Made by a program: the position numbers and the translations under genes. 64,000 bases of DNA from Ahaetulla prasina (Eukaryota; Chordata; Lepidosauria; Squamata; Colubridae), in assembly GCF_028640845.1 (NCBI RefSeq), contig NC_080548.1, positions 16,923,321 to 16,987,320 of the forward strand, read 5' to 3'. Positions 39,831-51,060 of the stretch are shown piece by piece. Under the pieces are notes generated by a model. That model saw only the letters and a program-made list of their open reading frames with translations. It ran no database searches and had not been told where the DNA came from. Positions within the stretch are counted from its first letter, which is position 1. Every line of letters begins with the position of its first letter.

Positions 39831-39934
39831 ATACAGATCCTCATTAATTTGGGTGAGGTGTCAGATTTCTTTAGGTGGTTCCAGCATTTGCTGTCATTTT
39901 ATAGGGATGGCTTATTAAGCTGCTTTGCTTCCCG

Positions 39935-40058
39935 CGCCTACAATTTGTGGGTGCTCCAACACCGGAGACTTTTAAGAAGAGACTGAAATGGTGTAGGGTC
40001 TCCTGCTTGAGCAGAGGGGTTGGATTAGAAGACCTCCAAGGACTCTTCCACCCTGTTC
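39935..40058 (+). mobile_element. CR1 LINE 3' end
   Basis: AATTTGTGGGTGCTCCAACA, CTTTTAAGAAGAGACTGAAA, GTCTCCTGCTTGAGCAGAGG, GGGTTGGATTAGAAGACCTC. The end passes into (TTCTG)n and CCACC repeats (40058-40096). Confidence 0.85.
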
Positions 40059-40097
40059 TGTTCTGTTCTGTTCTGTTCCACCCCACCCCACCCCATC

Positions 40098-40320
40098 CAG
40101 AGGTGGTATTCAGCTGGTTCGTACTGATTCAGGTGAACCAGTAGCAGTGACTACCCACCCACCTGCCCCAGCATAATGCCATCCTATTTAGCCATGTTTT
40201 CGAGGCCAGGCACATGCGCAGAATGCACTCGCACAAGCAAAGCACATGCACGGGAGGTGCAAATTGGGCAGAAGGTGCACGCGGCAAATCGGTGGTAAGA
40301 ATATGTGAAACCCACCCTTG
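40098..40320. mobile_element. hAT (GGTGGTATTC family), 223 bp
   Basis: Termini CAGAGGTGGTATTCAGC and GAAACCCACCCTTG. Flanking 8-mers ACCCCATC and ATTCCATC share 6 of 8 bases. It is related to 11973-12248 but has a different interior (GCACATGCGCAGAATGC). Confidence 0.7.
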
Positions 40321-40329
40321 ATTCCATCC

Positions 40330-40408
40330 CAGTCCTGTCCCTATCCCCATCCCCATCCCCATCTCCATCTCCATCTCCATCTCCATCGCATTCTATATTC
40401 TATTCTAA
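40330..40408. repeat. (CCATCT/CCATCC)n and (TTCTA)n simple repeats
   Basis: TCCCCATCCCCATCCCCATC passes into TCCATCTCCATC and short TTCTA units. Confidence 0.9.
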
Positions 40409-40756
40409 AGAGCACTGTTGTTCCGTTCTGTTTTGTTCTGAACTGAGAGTAGTGCTTTCAGAAGTCTGGAGGAGAATTTTCCACAAGTTCCACTTTTGGG
40501 GATGCTGTACAGATTGCAAAATTCCCTGCACTCCTGAAGAGTTTTTAGAGCATGTCAGTTATGTTACAGCCACATTTGATCACAATGGGAATCGATGGAG
40601 GAACATTTGGGAGGATGCTGGGTGAGAAGAGCCACTATAGCTCTCAAGATCTTACCTGGTCAGAAAATATTGGCTGCCTTCTTTGTTCTGTAAAGCACAG
40701 CAACTGGGTAATATCAGCATTTTTCTGAAATATAAAGGAGCACTAAGGATGTTTGG

Positions 40757-41104
40757 GGACGTGGTGGGTTAGTGGCTAAGACGCTGAGCTTGTCGATCGA
40801 AAGGTCGGCAGTTCAGCGGTTCGAATCCCTAGTGCTGTGTAACAGGGTGAGCTCCCTTTACTTGTCCCAGCTTCTGCCAACCTAGCAGTTTGAAAGCATG
40901 TAAAAATGCAAGTAGAAAAAATAGGGACCACCTTTGATGGGAAGATAACAGCGTTCCGTGCGCCTTTGGCGTTGAGTCATGCCGGCCACATGACCACAGA
41001 GATGTCTTCGGACAGCGCTGGCTCTTTGGCTTTGAAAGGGAGATGAGCACTGCCCCCTAGAGTCTGGAACGACTAGCACGTAGGTGCGAGGGGAACCTTT
41101 ACCT
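40757..41104 (+). mobile_element. Sauria-type SINE, full length
   Basis: Head GGACGTGGTGGGTTAGTGGC, box B GGTTCGAATCCCTAGTG, 3' domain GAGCACTGCCCCCTAGAGTC, tail GAACCTTTACCT. The duplication TAAGGATGTTTGG is at 40744-40756 and 41105-41117. Confidence 0.93.
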
Positions 41105-41122
41105 TAAGGATGTTTGGACAGG

Positions 41123-41696
41123 TGTAGGAATTTAGCACCCACCCCCCTCCTAGAAGAATGAAATATTCTAGGAAATATTTTAAAAAGCAGAATATTATAC
41201 CTTCCTGGATGAGAAATGGAGAAACATATTTTAAAGACAAAGGAGCTCCCTGCAACTTCCTGACTCCCCCCCACCTTTGTCAATGGGCCATTAAAAGCCT
41301 CAGCTAAGCTCACTCATTCTCCCCACCTTTGTCAATGGGCAATTAAGGCTTCAACCAAGCTCACTCAATCCCCCCATGATTTGCAACACAATACAACTGA
41401 AACTCACCACATGGCAAGGCTCAAGCAAGCTTGAGAGACAGCCAGCAAGGCTAGCTAAGACCCCCACCCCCTGGGAGTCTGACAACCAATCAGGATACTC
41501 TTCCTGTGCCCCAGAAAGGTCAAAGCTCAGAAAAATCATAAAACCAGGGAGCACACAGGATCTCAGCCCTTTTCTGTTCAGGAACTCAAGCCATGTGATC
41601 CTGACCACCATTAAACCATCTTTCCAAGCAGCCTCCATGTTTCCAGTGTCTTTGTCCCCACTTGGAACTGAACCCAGATGGATATTTCTTCCAACA
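41123..41696 (+). mobile_element. Solo LTR of the second family, copy 2 (574 bp)
   Basis: Ends TGTAGGAATTTAGCACCC and GATATTTCTTCCAACA. A CCAAT-type box CAACCAATCAGG is near 41484, with TATA-like CATAAAACC ~55 bp on. A ~45-bp segment (CACCTTTGTCAATGGGC) is duplicated at 41270 and 41320. No target duplication is seen (ACAGG against ATGGT), so it may have recombined with another copy. It starts only 5 bp after the SINE target duplication. Confidence 0.75.
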
Positions 41697-42109
41697 ATGG
41701 TAACAAAACATCTGCAAGAAAACAGCCAAGGATTCCACAATCCAGGGGAAATTTTGATCAAGGAGCTTCTATATCTCAGTACTTTGCTTTTTTTTTCTAT
41801 GCCCAAATGGGTGGTTTTCCCACAGTGGTTACTTCCATGCTATTTAACTGCTTTACAATAGTCTTTTCTTCTTCTTTTATTCATGTGACCCGCTTGAAGG
41901 CTGCTGGATAGAAAACAAAAACAAATGATTTGCTAGGAATGTGTTAACTGTTATTTCTCAAAGATTCTTTTTCAAAACTCTCTGTTGGGTGGGGGGTGGA
42001 TTATTTTAAACCTGTTTAATTTTCTAAGATTTTATATTCTACACACACATTGTCACCGTTCTGTGTTGCCATTCAGACGTTACAGTTAATCGCAAATCAA
42101 AATTCAGCC
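41697..42109. other. No gene or repeat recognised
   Basis: The sequence between the LTR and the MITE pair shows no supported feature. Confidence 0.4.
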
Positions 42110-42474
42110 TGGAATTAACAGTCATAAGTCATTGCAGTCATTAAGTGGGTATCTACATAGCCACAACTGATTGAAAGACCTTTTTTTGCGGTGGTCGTTA
42201 AGCAAACGTGCCGGTCTTTAAGCAAATCCATCTTTAATTGGAAACTGGAAGTAAACTCCAGAACCCGGCAAAAAAAACACCTTGAAAATCACAATCATCT
42301 GACCAAAACGACTGTAAAGGTGAGCTAATTGCAAAATGCCCCAAATACAGTCACATTAATGTGAGGGGTGTTGTATGTAGCTGTCAGAACTTCAAAATCG
42401 TGCCTAAGGACCTTTTGCAGGGTTCATCAGAACTTAGAGCACTTGCTAAGTGACCAGTTGTTAAGTGAGGACTA
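42110..42474. mobile_element. MITE (family of 13147), diverged
   Basis: GCAGTCATTAAGTGGGTATC, GTGGTCGTTAAGCAAACGTG, CTTTTGCAGGGTTCATCAG and the right terminus GTTGTTAAGTGAGGACTAC. It is 5' incomplete. Confidence 0.65.
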
Positions 42475-42610
42475 CTGTGTTTTCCTGAAAATAAGACCCT
42501 GTCTTACATTTTTTGAACCCTGAAATAAGCGCTTGGCCTTATTGCCATGCGCTCAAAAGCCCAATTGGGCTTATTATCAGGGGATGTCTTATTTTGGGGG
42601 GGAAACAGGG
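42475..42610. mobile_element. TA-flanked MITE, 136 bp
   Basis: Inverted ends CTGTGTTTTCCTGAAAATAA and TTATTTTGGGGGGAAACAGG. TA lies at 42473-42474 and 42611-42612. The interior is palindrome-prone (AAGCCCAATTGGGCTT). It sits exactly at the terminus of the neighbouring MITE. Confidence 0.8.
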
Positions 42611-42895
42611 TACCTGTACTGAGTCACAACTCCAGCATTGGTCCTACTGGCTGAAGTTTTGGAAGACGTATGCAGTTCAACATCTTCAAGGCAACTGGTC
42701 CTTCATACCTGTTTTCCATTACTAATAAGTAAACTTACTGGTCCCTGTCGACTTTCCTCAGAGCGGCTTCCTCATCACTTGCCATCTGATTCTTCAGTTG
42801 CAAAATGGGAAGGTTTGAACGCAGTACCTTTCATGGGCATCTCGGGATTGTGCCCCTCTCATGTGAACACAAATTATGCCCCAGAATCTCTGTCT

Positions 42896-43340
42896 CAGGG
42901 GTGAAATCCAGCAGGTTCTGACAGGTTCTGGAGAACCGGTAGCGGAAATTTTGAGTAGTTTGGAGAACCGGCAAATACCACCTCTGGCTGGCCCCAGAGT
43001 GGGGTGGGAATGGAGATTTTGCAATAATATTCTTCCCCCAAGAATGGGGAGCAAATGGGAATTTTGCAGTATCTTTCCCCTGGAGTGGGGTGGGAATGGG
43101 GAGGGAATTGGGATTTTGCAGTATCCTTCCCCTGGATTGGGGTGGGAATGGAGATTTTGCAATTCCTTCTCCCAGGAATGGGGAGGGAATGGAGATTTTG
43201 CAATATCCTTCCCTTGGAGTGGGATAGGAATGGAAATTTTGCAGTATCCTTCCCCTGCCACGCCCACCAAGCCACATCCACCATGCCCACCAAGCCACGC
43301 TTATAGAACCGGTAATTAAAAAAATTGGATTTCACCACTG
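42896..43340. mobile_element. Short hAT (GGTGAAATC family), copy 3, expanded
   Basis: Termini CAGGGGTGAAATCCAGCAGG and TTGGATTTCACCACTG. The 8-bp duplications are CTCTGTCT (42888-42895) and TTCTGTCT (43341-43348). The interior holds about seven tandem units of ~37 bp (GGGAATGGAGATTTTGCA..ATCCTTCCCCTGGAGTGG). Copies 1 and 2 hold two. The long frames here on both strands come from this array. Confidence 0.92.
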
Positions 43341-44657
43341 TTCTGTCTGTTTTTAATCAATACCTGAATTGAGGAGGGAAATCTATAGGTGCCACCACTA
43401 CCCCTAGTTTTAATCAAATTCTATACTCTTCTTTAGTTATCTGAAGGGCTTTATACGCTGAAAGGTAGGAATATCTCTGTACATCTCAAACACTAAGCAA
43501 AACACCTTTGGAAATTCTATCGCTGCGTAGGAAGTACAATAGCATAGTATATTAGTGCCCCTGAGCGTGGGCAGATTACTGGATCTCAATAATTATTTTG
43601 GCAGGCATTCCATAATCATCTTTTGCAATTATTTTGTCTGGATCAGTTGGCAGCAGTAGGCATTGAGAGACAGGAAGAGAACAGCTCCATGTTTTACCTG
43701 CAGCTTACAACATTTTTTGTTCACGGGCAAAATGGGAGAACCCTTTGAGGGAGGTGGTGGTTTGCTGTTTATGTTAGACTTTGCAGCCCTGCTGGTTTTC
43801 AATCCAAAAGATGGATTGAAGCCCGTCTTCTCCCAGGTGTGAGACAAGGGCATATCTTTAAAGAGAAAGCTATGATGGGATCAGTCTATAGCACTAGGTT
43901 TGTAAGGAGTGGAAGTTGGAGAATTGGGAGGAGTGTGGGGGGGGGGAATGATTCACAACATAAATAAGATTACAAGATCAGGCTTGAGATGGCAAAATCT
44001 AATAACCTTCATCGTGGTTTTTTTGGCAGATATACTGGGGACTTGTAGTAACCTGAATGGAGAGGTGGTTAAACTGGAAGGGTTTCTTCTGAGCACTCCT
44101 GTCTTTGGGCAAATATTTATTCATAAATTGTTTCAGAAGGTATATTGATGCAATACACAATGAGGACAACCCTGTAATTAGGTTTAGATTCATGCTAGGT
44201 GGGAACTCTTGGAAAAACATCTAAGTGAACTAGTGTGAAGTAGATACTTTTAAAATCCATTATGAAATAATAAAAAGCCTTTTAATCCATCCATTTTCCT
44301 CTTTGGTGTGAAAAAAAATATGTAATCAGTTGTTCTTTGAAAATGCTTTCTAAATTAGTGATGGGTGATTGGCCAAAATCTTCTCAAGAAATCAGCTATT
44401 GACCTTGTAAATGCAAAGTTTGCTTTGCGGTTTAACAAGTCATTTCTCACCCAAATCCAAACTAAAATTAGACCCCAATTCATTTAAATATGAAAAAAGA
44501 CTTAAAAGATTTACATTTAAAACAGAGTAAAAGAGCAAACCTACTATGCAGGATTCTCAAGATGTGAATCTTCCTGGATATGATATGAGAGAACTAATGA
44601 ATTAAATTGGAATAGGGCTGCCATGTTTGGAGTATCTTTTGTAGTAAGAGTAGCTTT
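43341..44657. other. No gene or repeat recognised
   Basis: A weak acceptor-like TTTTTTTGGCAG occurs at 44019-44030, but the sequence after it is stopped in two frames and no donor stands out. Nothing is called. Confidence 0.4.
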
Positions 44658-45215
44658 TGGCTCCCATGTAACACCCCTCCTGCGTAATCTGCACTGGCTC
44701 CCAGTGGTCTTCCGGGTTCACTTTAAGGTACTTGTCATCACCTTTAAAACGCTCCATGGCCTAGGGCCGGGATATTTACGGGACCGCCTACTGCCACCAT
44801 TAGCCTCTCACCGACCAGTGCGCTCTCACAGAGAGGGCCTCCTCCGGATACCTTCAGCTAAACAATGTCGGCTGGTGACCTCTAGGGGGAGGGCCTTCTC
44901 TGTGGGGGCCCCTACCCTCTGGAACGAGCTCCCTCTGGGGCTTCGTCAACTCCCCGATCTCAAGTCCTTCCGCCGCGAGCTGAAGACGTTGCTGTTTCGA
45001 AGAGCAGGACTAGCCTGAATGTAGTTTTAAATTGGATTTTAAAAAAAGGGGTTTAAATGAGGTTTTAAATTTGTATTTAAAAGTTAGAGCATCAATTGAA
45101 TTTAACTATCTATTCTTTAGCTGTTTTTTATCTATTATATGTTTTCTGTTGTTTTTTGTCTGTGAACCGCCCTGAGTCTTTCGGGAGATGGGCGGTATAC
45201 AAATATAATAAATAT
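44658..45215 (+). mobile_element. L2 LINE 3' end
   Basis: The ORF trace TPLLRNLHWLPVVFRVHFKV, LGPGYLRDRLLPPLASHRPV, RGRAFSVGAPTLWNELPLGL and FRRELKTLLFRRAGL is the L2 C-terminus, open to 45018. The 3' end GTGAACCGCCCTGAGTCTTT with GGGAGATGGGCGGTATACAA closes it. It is 5' truncated. Confidence 0.9.
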
Positions 45216-45246
45216 AATAAATATAATATAATATATAAATATATAT
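45196..45246. repeat. (ATAAAT)n tail of L2
   Basis: ATAATAAATATAATAAATAT units at the L2/L3 junction. Confidence 0.85.
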
Positions 45247-45910
45247 CTGAAGCAATCTGGTTTGCTTCTGCAACCCAACAAGACAGACACAGACTTCAGA
45301 GGATAATTAGAACTGCAGGGGGAAAAAAAACAATGGCTACCAACCTGCCTTCCATTGAGGATCTGTATACTGCAAGAGTCAAAAAGAGGGCTGTGAAAAT
45401 ATTTACAGATCCCTCACATTCTGGACATAAACTGTTTCAACTCCTACCCTCAAAACGACGCTATAGAGCACTGCACACCAGAACAATTAGACACGAGTTG
45501 TGTCTAGTTTTTCCCCAAATGCCATCACTCTGCTAAATAAATAATTCCCTCAACACTGTCAAATTATTTACTAAGTCTGCACTAATATTAATCTTCTCAT
45601 CATTCCCATCACCCATCTCCTTCCACTTATGACTGTATGACTATAAATTTGTTGCTTGTATCCTTACAATTTATATTGACTGTTTAATAATATGATTTGC
45701 TTATTTGTACCCTATCACTATCATTAAGTGTTGTACCTTATGATTCTTGATGAACGTATCTTTTCTTTTATGTACACTGAGAGCATATGCACCAAAGACA
45801 AATTCCTTGTGTGTCCAATCACAATTGGCCAATAAAAAATTCTATTCTATTCTATTCTATTCTATTCTATTCTATTCTATTCTATTCTATTCTATTCTAT
45901 TCTATTCTAT
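45247..45910 (+). mobile_element. L3/CR1-type LINE 3' end with (ATTCT)n
   Basis: The coding end reads AIWFASATQQDRHRLQRIIR, LPSIEDLYTARVKKRAVKIF, DPSHSGHKLFQLLPSKRRYR and LHTRTIRHELCLVFPQMPSL, open to 45536. The 3' UTR and a (TTCTA)n array (45841-45909) follow. This copy shows best how the UTR and pentamer array belong to the LINE. Confidence 0.92.
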
Positions 45911-46026
45911 ACCTAGTACAGATGCATTGATGGATTACAGTGAACAATGCTTTAAAAAAAATGACTTTGCAATCCTTCTTTCTCTTCCTTACAGAAATGC
46001 TTTCTTTCTCCATCTAATAACCCTTT

Positions 46027-46119
46027 ATTTAATATGATATCTAATTTAATATGACAATATGATATCTAATTTAATATGATAATATTTAATATGATATCTA
46101 ATATTTCATATTAACCATG
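46027..46119. repeat. AT-rich short tandem repeat
   Basis: Repeats of TTTAATATGATATCTAA with variants, three to four times. Confidence 0.8.
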
Positions 46120-47448
46120 GTGTCACATATTAATTCAGTGCACAGTGAGACTGGTCCTTTCTTCCTATCTGTTTAGAAACCATTGAAGTCCTAACTTCAA
46201 TATTAGATGATTAAAAATGGGACACCTATAAAAACTAGTTCTTTTCCTACGTTTAACCTAACATGGGTACAATAATTTTTTTGCTTTGTTTGGTAACTGA
46301 CACTTGTAAAGAATTTGAGGTCTAGATGCCTTGCCGAAAGCCATTTCAAAAACGCCAGTTCTGGTTTTAACTCATCTTGCAAAACAATATGAATCTGTAC
46401 CTTTTCTTAGTTGCATCTCCATGATGGACTTATGTCTTTTAAAACTGGTCTTAAGAGAGCAGCCCAGCTTTTCCTAGGGATTCCATTCTAGTGCCCAAAT
46501 GACATTTTCTGTATTTTGATTTTACGTTATTTCAAAACCCTTCTAGTATTTGGGCTTTTCTCAAAGTTGGATTTGTTTGCATTTTCTGCCATGCAGGTAA
46601 TTCAAGATATTTGCTTGGCAACCAGCGACAGGGTTATTATGCTTGAAGCATTTCACATTGGCCTTTTTGACATTTTGAGGCTCACAAGTGCAATCAAAGT
46701 ATTTATTTACAGTTTGCCTGCGATGAATAGAAAGTGGATATAAGACAGTATGCAGACTGGCCCTACTTTGACTCCCAAGTATAAATATTTATCTTTTATC
46801 AGGTTGAGAAGTATTGCTTTGTGTTGACTGGTGAAGTAAGTTGGGATCTGAAGAGAAAAAAAAGGTGTTTGAGTGAACTGGAAATGAATGAATCCAGTTC
46901 ACCTCAATATGGAATGGATTTTAAAATTTATTTATTGGGCTAAGGAAGCTGAATATTAACACATTTGAATATGTTCATTTGAATTCATTGGCTCGGTATG
47001 AATGGTTTTAAGCAAGGCTTATGCTGCTATTGAAACCAGATTTCTGGGCCTGGAACTTTCAGAGGGCTGATGGAACTTGACCTTGTTAGGATTTTTTTTG
47101 GGTGCCATTTTCATCCTCAATTTATTGACAAACGTACCTTATGTTAAATTTAATGGGAAAATAGTTTTCTAAATCTCTTAATTAAAAATTTTGGTGCTGC
47201 TCCTTGTTTCAGACTCCAAAGCGGGAAAAAATGCTTTTTGAGTTTTTTTGCAACGTGAAAGTTTCTAAATGCAGTTAGATGCTTAGAAAATGCAGATTTG
47301 ATACGAAATTTTTAATAGAGGATTTTTCCCCCCTACCAAAGGGAGAGTGAGAGCAAGTAGCTAAATCAGATTCTAAAATGTCATATAAGGATTGGAAGAC
47401 ATGGTTTGCAGGCAGTAAACCCAAGATTCAATTTTCAAAACATTTAAA
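46120..47448. other. No gene or repeat recognised
   Basis: AT-rich, unique-looking sequence. The 75-codon frame at 46516-46743 has no motif. Confidence 0.4.
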
Positions 47449-47870
47449 TAGAATAGAATAGAATAGAATAGAATAGAATTTTTTATAGAATTTTTTTTTA
47501 TTGGCCAAGAGTGATTGGACACCCAAGGAATTTGCTCTTAGTATTCATAAAAGAAAAGATACGTTCATCAACAATCATAAAGTACAACACTTAATGATAG
47601 TCATAGGGTACAAATAAGCAATCAAATCATATTAGGAAACAGTCAATATAAATTGTAAGAATACAAGCAACAAAGTTACAGTCATACAGTCATAAGTGGA
47701 AGGAGATGGGTAATAGGAACAATGAGAAGATTAATAATAATAGTAGTGTAGACTTAGTGAATAGTTTGACAGTGTTGAGAGAATTATTTGTTTAGCAGAG
47801 TGATGGCATTCGGGGGAAAAATTGTTCTTGTCTCTAGTTGTTCCGGTGTGCAGTGCTCTATAGCGTCGAC
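47449..47870 (-). mobile_element. L3/CR1-type LINE 3' end with (AATAG)n
   Basis: Short pentamer array, TTATTGGCCAAGAGTGATTG, the 3' UTR, and a C-terminal coding stub ending near CTATAGCGTC. Confidence 0.88.
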
Positions 47871-48319
47871 AATATAGCACTGGCAATGCCTCTGCTGTTC
47901 ATCATTCTGCTGCCCATCAATGTTAACTCTCTGTCCGATGGACTGACTTTGTATAAAGTATTTCCTTAAATTCCTATGGCGTGTCCAGGGACAGCTTATA
48001 TGGAATTCAGTGACAACATTCTCACTTTTTAGCTCCATTATGCCCAAAGAAAGTGTCACTTTACATGGAACTGATTTTTTAAGGTGCCACTCAACCTTTC
48101 CCCAAGGGCAAGTAACAACGGTTTTTTAAATCTCATTTGTCATTTTAAGGAAACCTTGTTGCTTCTTCACATATTAAAATGGAATGCAGAAAATCACAGC
48201 GCCTCTCTAGAAATCTCTATGTCTTAGTATGGAATCCAGGTCTTCCAGATCAGAGTCCAATGAACTTTGTGTGACACAACTAGTTGGACTAAAGTTGGCA
48301 GGTTGCTGCTCCTACTGAT
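47871..48319. other. No gene or repeat recognised
   Basis: No supported feature. Confidence 0.4.
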
Positions 48320-48371
48320 ATTCTCTCTCTGTCTCTGTTTCTCTGTTTTTCTCTCTCTCTGTCTGTCTCTG

Positions 48372-48404
<33 letters not shown>

Positions 48405-48422
48405 TTCTCTGTCTCTCTCTCT

Positions 48423-48455
<33 letters not shown>

Positions 48456-48585
48456 CTCTTGTCTCCCTCTCTCTCTCTCTCCCTCTGTCTCTTTCTCTCT
48501 CTGTCTCTCTCTGTGACTCTCTTTCTCTTTCTCTCTCAGAGAGAGGGGGAGAGGGAGGGAGGGAGGGAAAGGGAGAGAGAGAAAT
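48320..48585. repeat. Long CT-rich tract with fold-back end
   Basis: About 220 nt of TCTC, TCTG and TTTC repeats is followed by GAGAGAGGGGGAGAGGGAGG (48539-48578). The right end can therefore pair with the tract. Long frames on both strands are artefacts. Confidence 0.95.
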
Positions 48586-49004
48586 AAGAAAATAGCCGTT
48601 TTTTTCCTTGGTGGGGTTGTTTGGATTTGCATACTTCCTTTTCCAATCACTTTTGCAAATTGCTTCTTAACTGCTTTTCAGTTATTGTAAGCATCAATAT
48701 GTTTTACAGCACCAGGTGAGTTTCCTTCAATTCTTAAAGAAAGCAGCTTTAAAGGAGTTTTAAATACAGGTTTAAGGACTTAAAAACAATCATTTTTTTT
48801 GGGAATAAACAACAAAAGAGTGATTTTGGAAAGTTACAAATGGGTTAACAGCCCAGATAGATTTGAAATAAAATGAAGAAAATCTTTAAATCCTTAAAAG
48901 AAGTAGGAAAATGCTATTCTTTTGAATTTAAACACAAATGATAGGATGGGAGTTTGAAGGTTGGACACTAGAAGGAACTAAATATTACAATTAAAGGAGA
49001 AGAA
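48586..49004. other. A-rich sequence, possibly LINE-derived
   Basis: Purine-skewed AT-rich sequence similar in composition to 51320-51850 on the other side of the L2. Both could be parts of one older element, possibly L1, but no motif proves it. Confidence 0.3.
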
Positions 49005-49072
49005 CACTTAAACTTGCCCACGGCACGACTGAAGAACTAGTTGCGGCCTGGGAACAGGCCGCGGCTGGGGCT

Positions 49073-50635
49073 TTGGACCATGTCGTGCCTTTGCGGCCTC
49101 TGACCCGGCGCAGATCTCAATTAGCTCCTTGGTTCTCTGAGGAGCTGAGAGAGATGAAACGCCGGAGAAGATGCCTAGAGAGTGTGTGGAGGTCCAGCCG
49201 TTCTGAGGCTGATCGGACACTAGTTAAGTCTTTTTCAAAGACCTACCTAGTGGCACTGAGGGTGGCGAGGCGCTCCTACGCTTCCTCCCTCATTGCGTCG
49301 GCAGATAACCGCCCGGCCGCCCTGTTTCGGGTAACCCGTTCCCTCCTTCACCAGGGGGGGCGGGGTGACCCCCTACAGGGACGTGCCGAGGAGTTTAACG
49401 GTTATCTATACGATAAAATCGCTCAGCCCGGGATAGCTTGGACCAAGATTGCGATGATCCGGATGAGATGACTGAGGCACGTCTTGTTGATACCGTTTGG
49501 GATGAGTTCGATTCTGTGACTCCCGAGGACGTGGACAGGCTGCTGGGGAGGCTGCATGCCACTACATGTTTACTGGACCCGTGCCCCTCCTGGCTGGTGC
49601 TGGCCACTCAGGAGGTGACACGAGGCTGGCTCCAGGGGATTATAAATGCTTCTTTGATGGAGGGGATCTTCCCCGCCGCCTTGAAAGAGGCGGTGGTGAG
49701 ACCCCTCCTCAAGAAGCCTTCCCTGGACCCAGCTATTCTGGGTAATTACCGTCCAGTCTCAACCTTCGCTTTATCGCGAAGGTTGTAGAGAGTGTGGTGG
49801 CGTGGCAGTTTCCTCAGTACCTGGAGGAAGCTGTCTATCTAGACCCGTTCAGTCCGGCTTCCGGCCCGGGCATACGGAGACAGCTTTGGTCGTGTTGGTG
49901 GATGACCTCTGGAGGGCCAGGGACAGGGGTTGCTCCTCTGCCTTGGTCCTGTTAGATCTCTCATCGGCTTTTGATACCATCGACCATGGTATCTTGCTGC
50001 GCCGGTTGGAGGGGTTGGGAGTGGGAGGCACCGTTTATCGGTGGTTCTCCTCCTACCTCTCTGACCGGTCGCAGACGGTGTTGAGAGGAGGGGAGAGGTC
50101 TACCGCGAGGGACCTCACTTGTGGGGTGCTGCAGGGTCGATTCTCGCCTCTCCTGTTCAACATCTATATGAAGCCGTTGGGCGAGGTCATCAGTGGCTTT
50201 GGGGTGAGCTATCATCTGTCGCTGATGATACTCAGCTGTACTTTTCCACCCAGGCCACCCCAGCGAAGCTGTCGAGTGCTGTCCCGTTGTCTGGAGGCCG
50301 TGCGGGTCTGGATGGGGAGAAACAGACTCAGACTCAATCCATCCAAGGCGGAGTGGCTGTGGATGCCGGCATCTCGGTACAGTCAGCTGCAACCGCAGCT
50401 GACTGTTGAAAGCGAGTCATTGGCCCGACGGAAAGGGTGCGCAACTTGGGCGTTCTCCTGGATGGGCGGCTGTCGTTTGAAGACCATGTGGCGGCCGTCT
50501 CCAGGAGAGCTTTACCAGGTCCGCCTGGTTCGCCAGTTGCGCCTTTCTGGACCGGGATGCCTTATGCACGGTCACTCATGCTCTCGTCACTTCGCCTGGA
50601 TTATTGCAATGCTCTCTACATGGGGCTACCCCTGA
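49073..50635 (+). pseudogene. L2 reverse transcriptase, frameshifted
   Basis: In order: the linker RRSQLAPWFSEELREMKRRR (49073-49471), then the fingers in another frame with LLKKPSLDPAILGNYRPVS (to 49788), then palm motif A LVLLDLSSAFDTIDHGILL, RWFSSYLSDRSQTV and GVLQGRFSPLLFNIYMKPLG (49802-50210). The catalytic motif is in a further frame and reads VADDTQLYF (50220-50250): Tyr is replaced but both Asp are kept. A thumb remnant RVWMGRNRLRLNPSKAEWLW follows. It cannot be translated as one protein. Confidence 0.88.
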
Positions 50636-51060
50636 AGTGCACTCGGAGACTTCAGCTAGTCCAGAATGCAGCTGCGCGGGTGATTGAGGGAGCCCCACGT
50701 TGCTCCCGGGTAACACCACTCCTGCGCAGTCTGCACTGGCTACCTGTGGTCTTTCGGGTGCGCTTCAAGGTTTTGGTTACCACCTTTAAAGCGCTCCATG
50801 GCTTAGGGCCCGGGTACTTACGGGACCGCCTGCTGTTACCCTATGCCTCCCATCGACCCGTACGCTCCCACAGAGAGGGTCTCCTCAGGGTGCCGTCCGC
50901 CAAGCAATGCCGGCTGGCGGCCCCCAGGGGAAGGGCCTTCTCTGTTGGAGCACCTACTCTCTGGAACGACCTTCCCCCCGGTTTGCGCCAAATATCTGAC
51001 CTTCGGACCTTTCGTCGGGAATTAAAAACTCACTTATTTATTCAAGCGGGACTGGACTGA
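50437..51060 (+). pseudogene. L2 ORF2 C-terminal domain, 207-codon open frame
   Basis: MRNLGVLLDGRLSFEDHVAA, then DYCNALYMGLPLKCTRRLQL, VQNAAARVIEGAPRCSRVTP, LHWLPVVFRVRFKVLV, LGPGYLRDRLLLPYASHRPV and LKTHLFIQAGLD at the natural stop. It is the best preserved L2 segment and parallels 44658-45018. Confidence 0.9.

Noticed and set aside
42794..43338. Overlapping frames of 147-158 codons on both strands
   Set aside because: They arise from the 37-bp tandem array inside a hAT element; no protein family is visible.
44019..44060. Acceptor-like TTTTTTTGGCAG followed by open sequence
   Set aside because: Stops appear quickly in two frames and no convincing donor follows. One weak splice site is not evidence of an exon.
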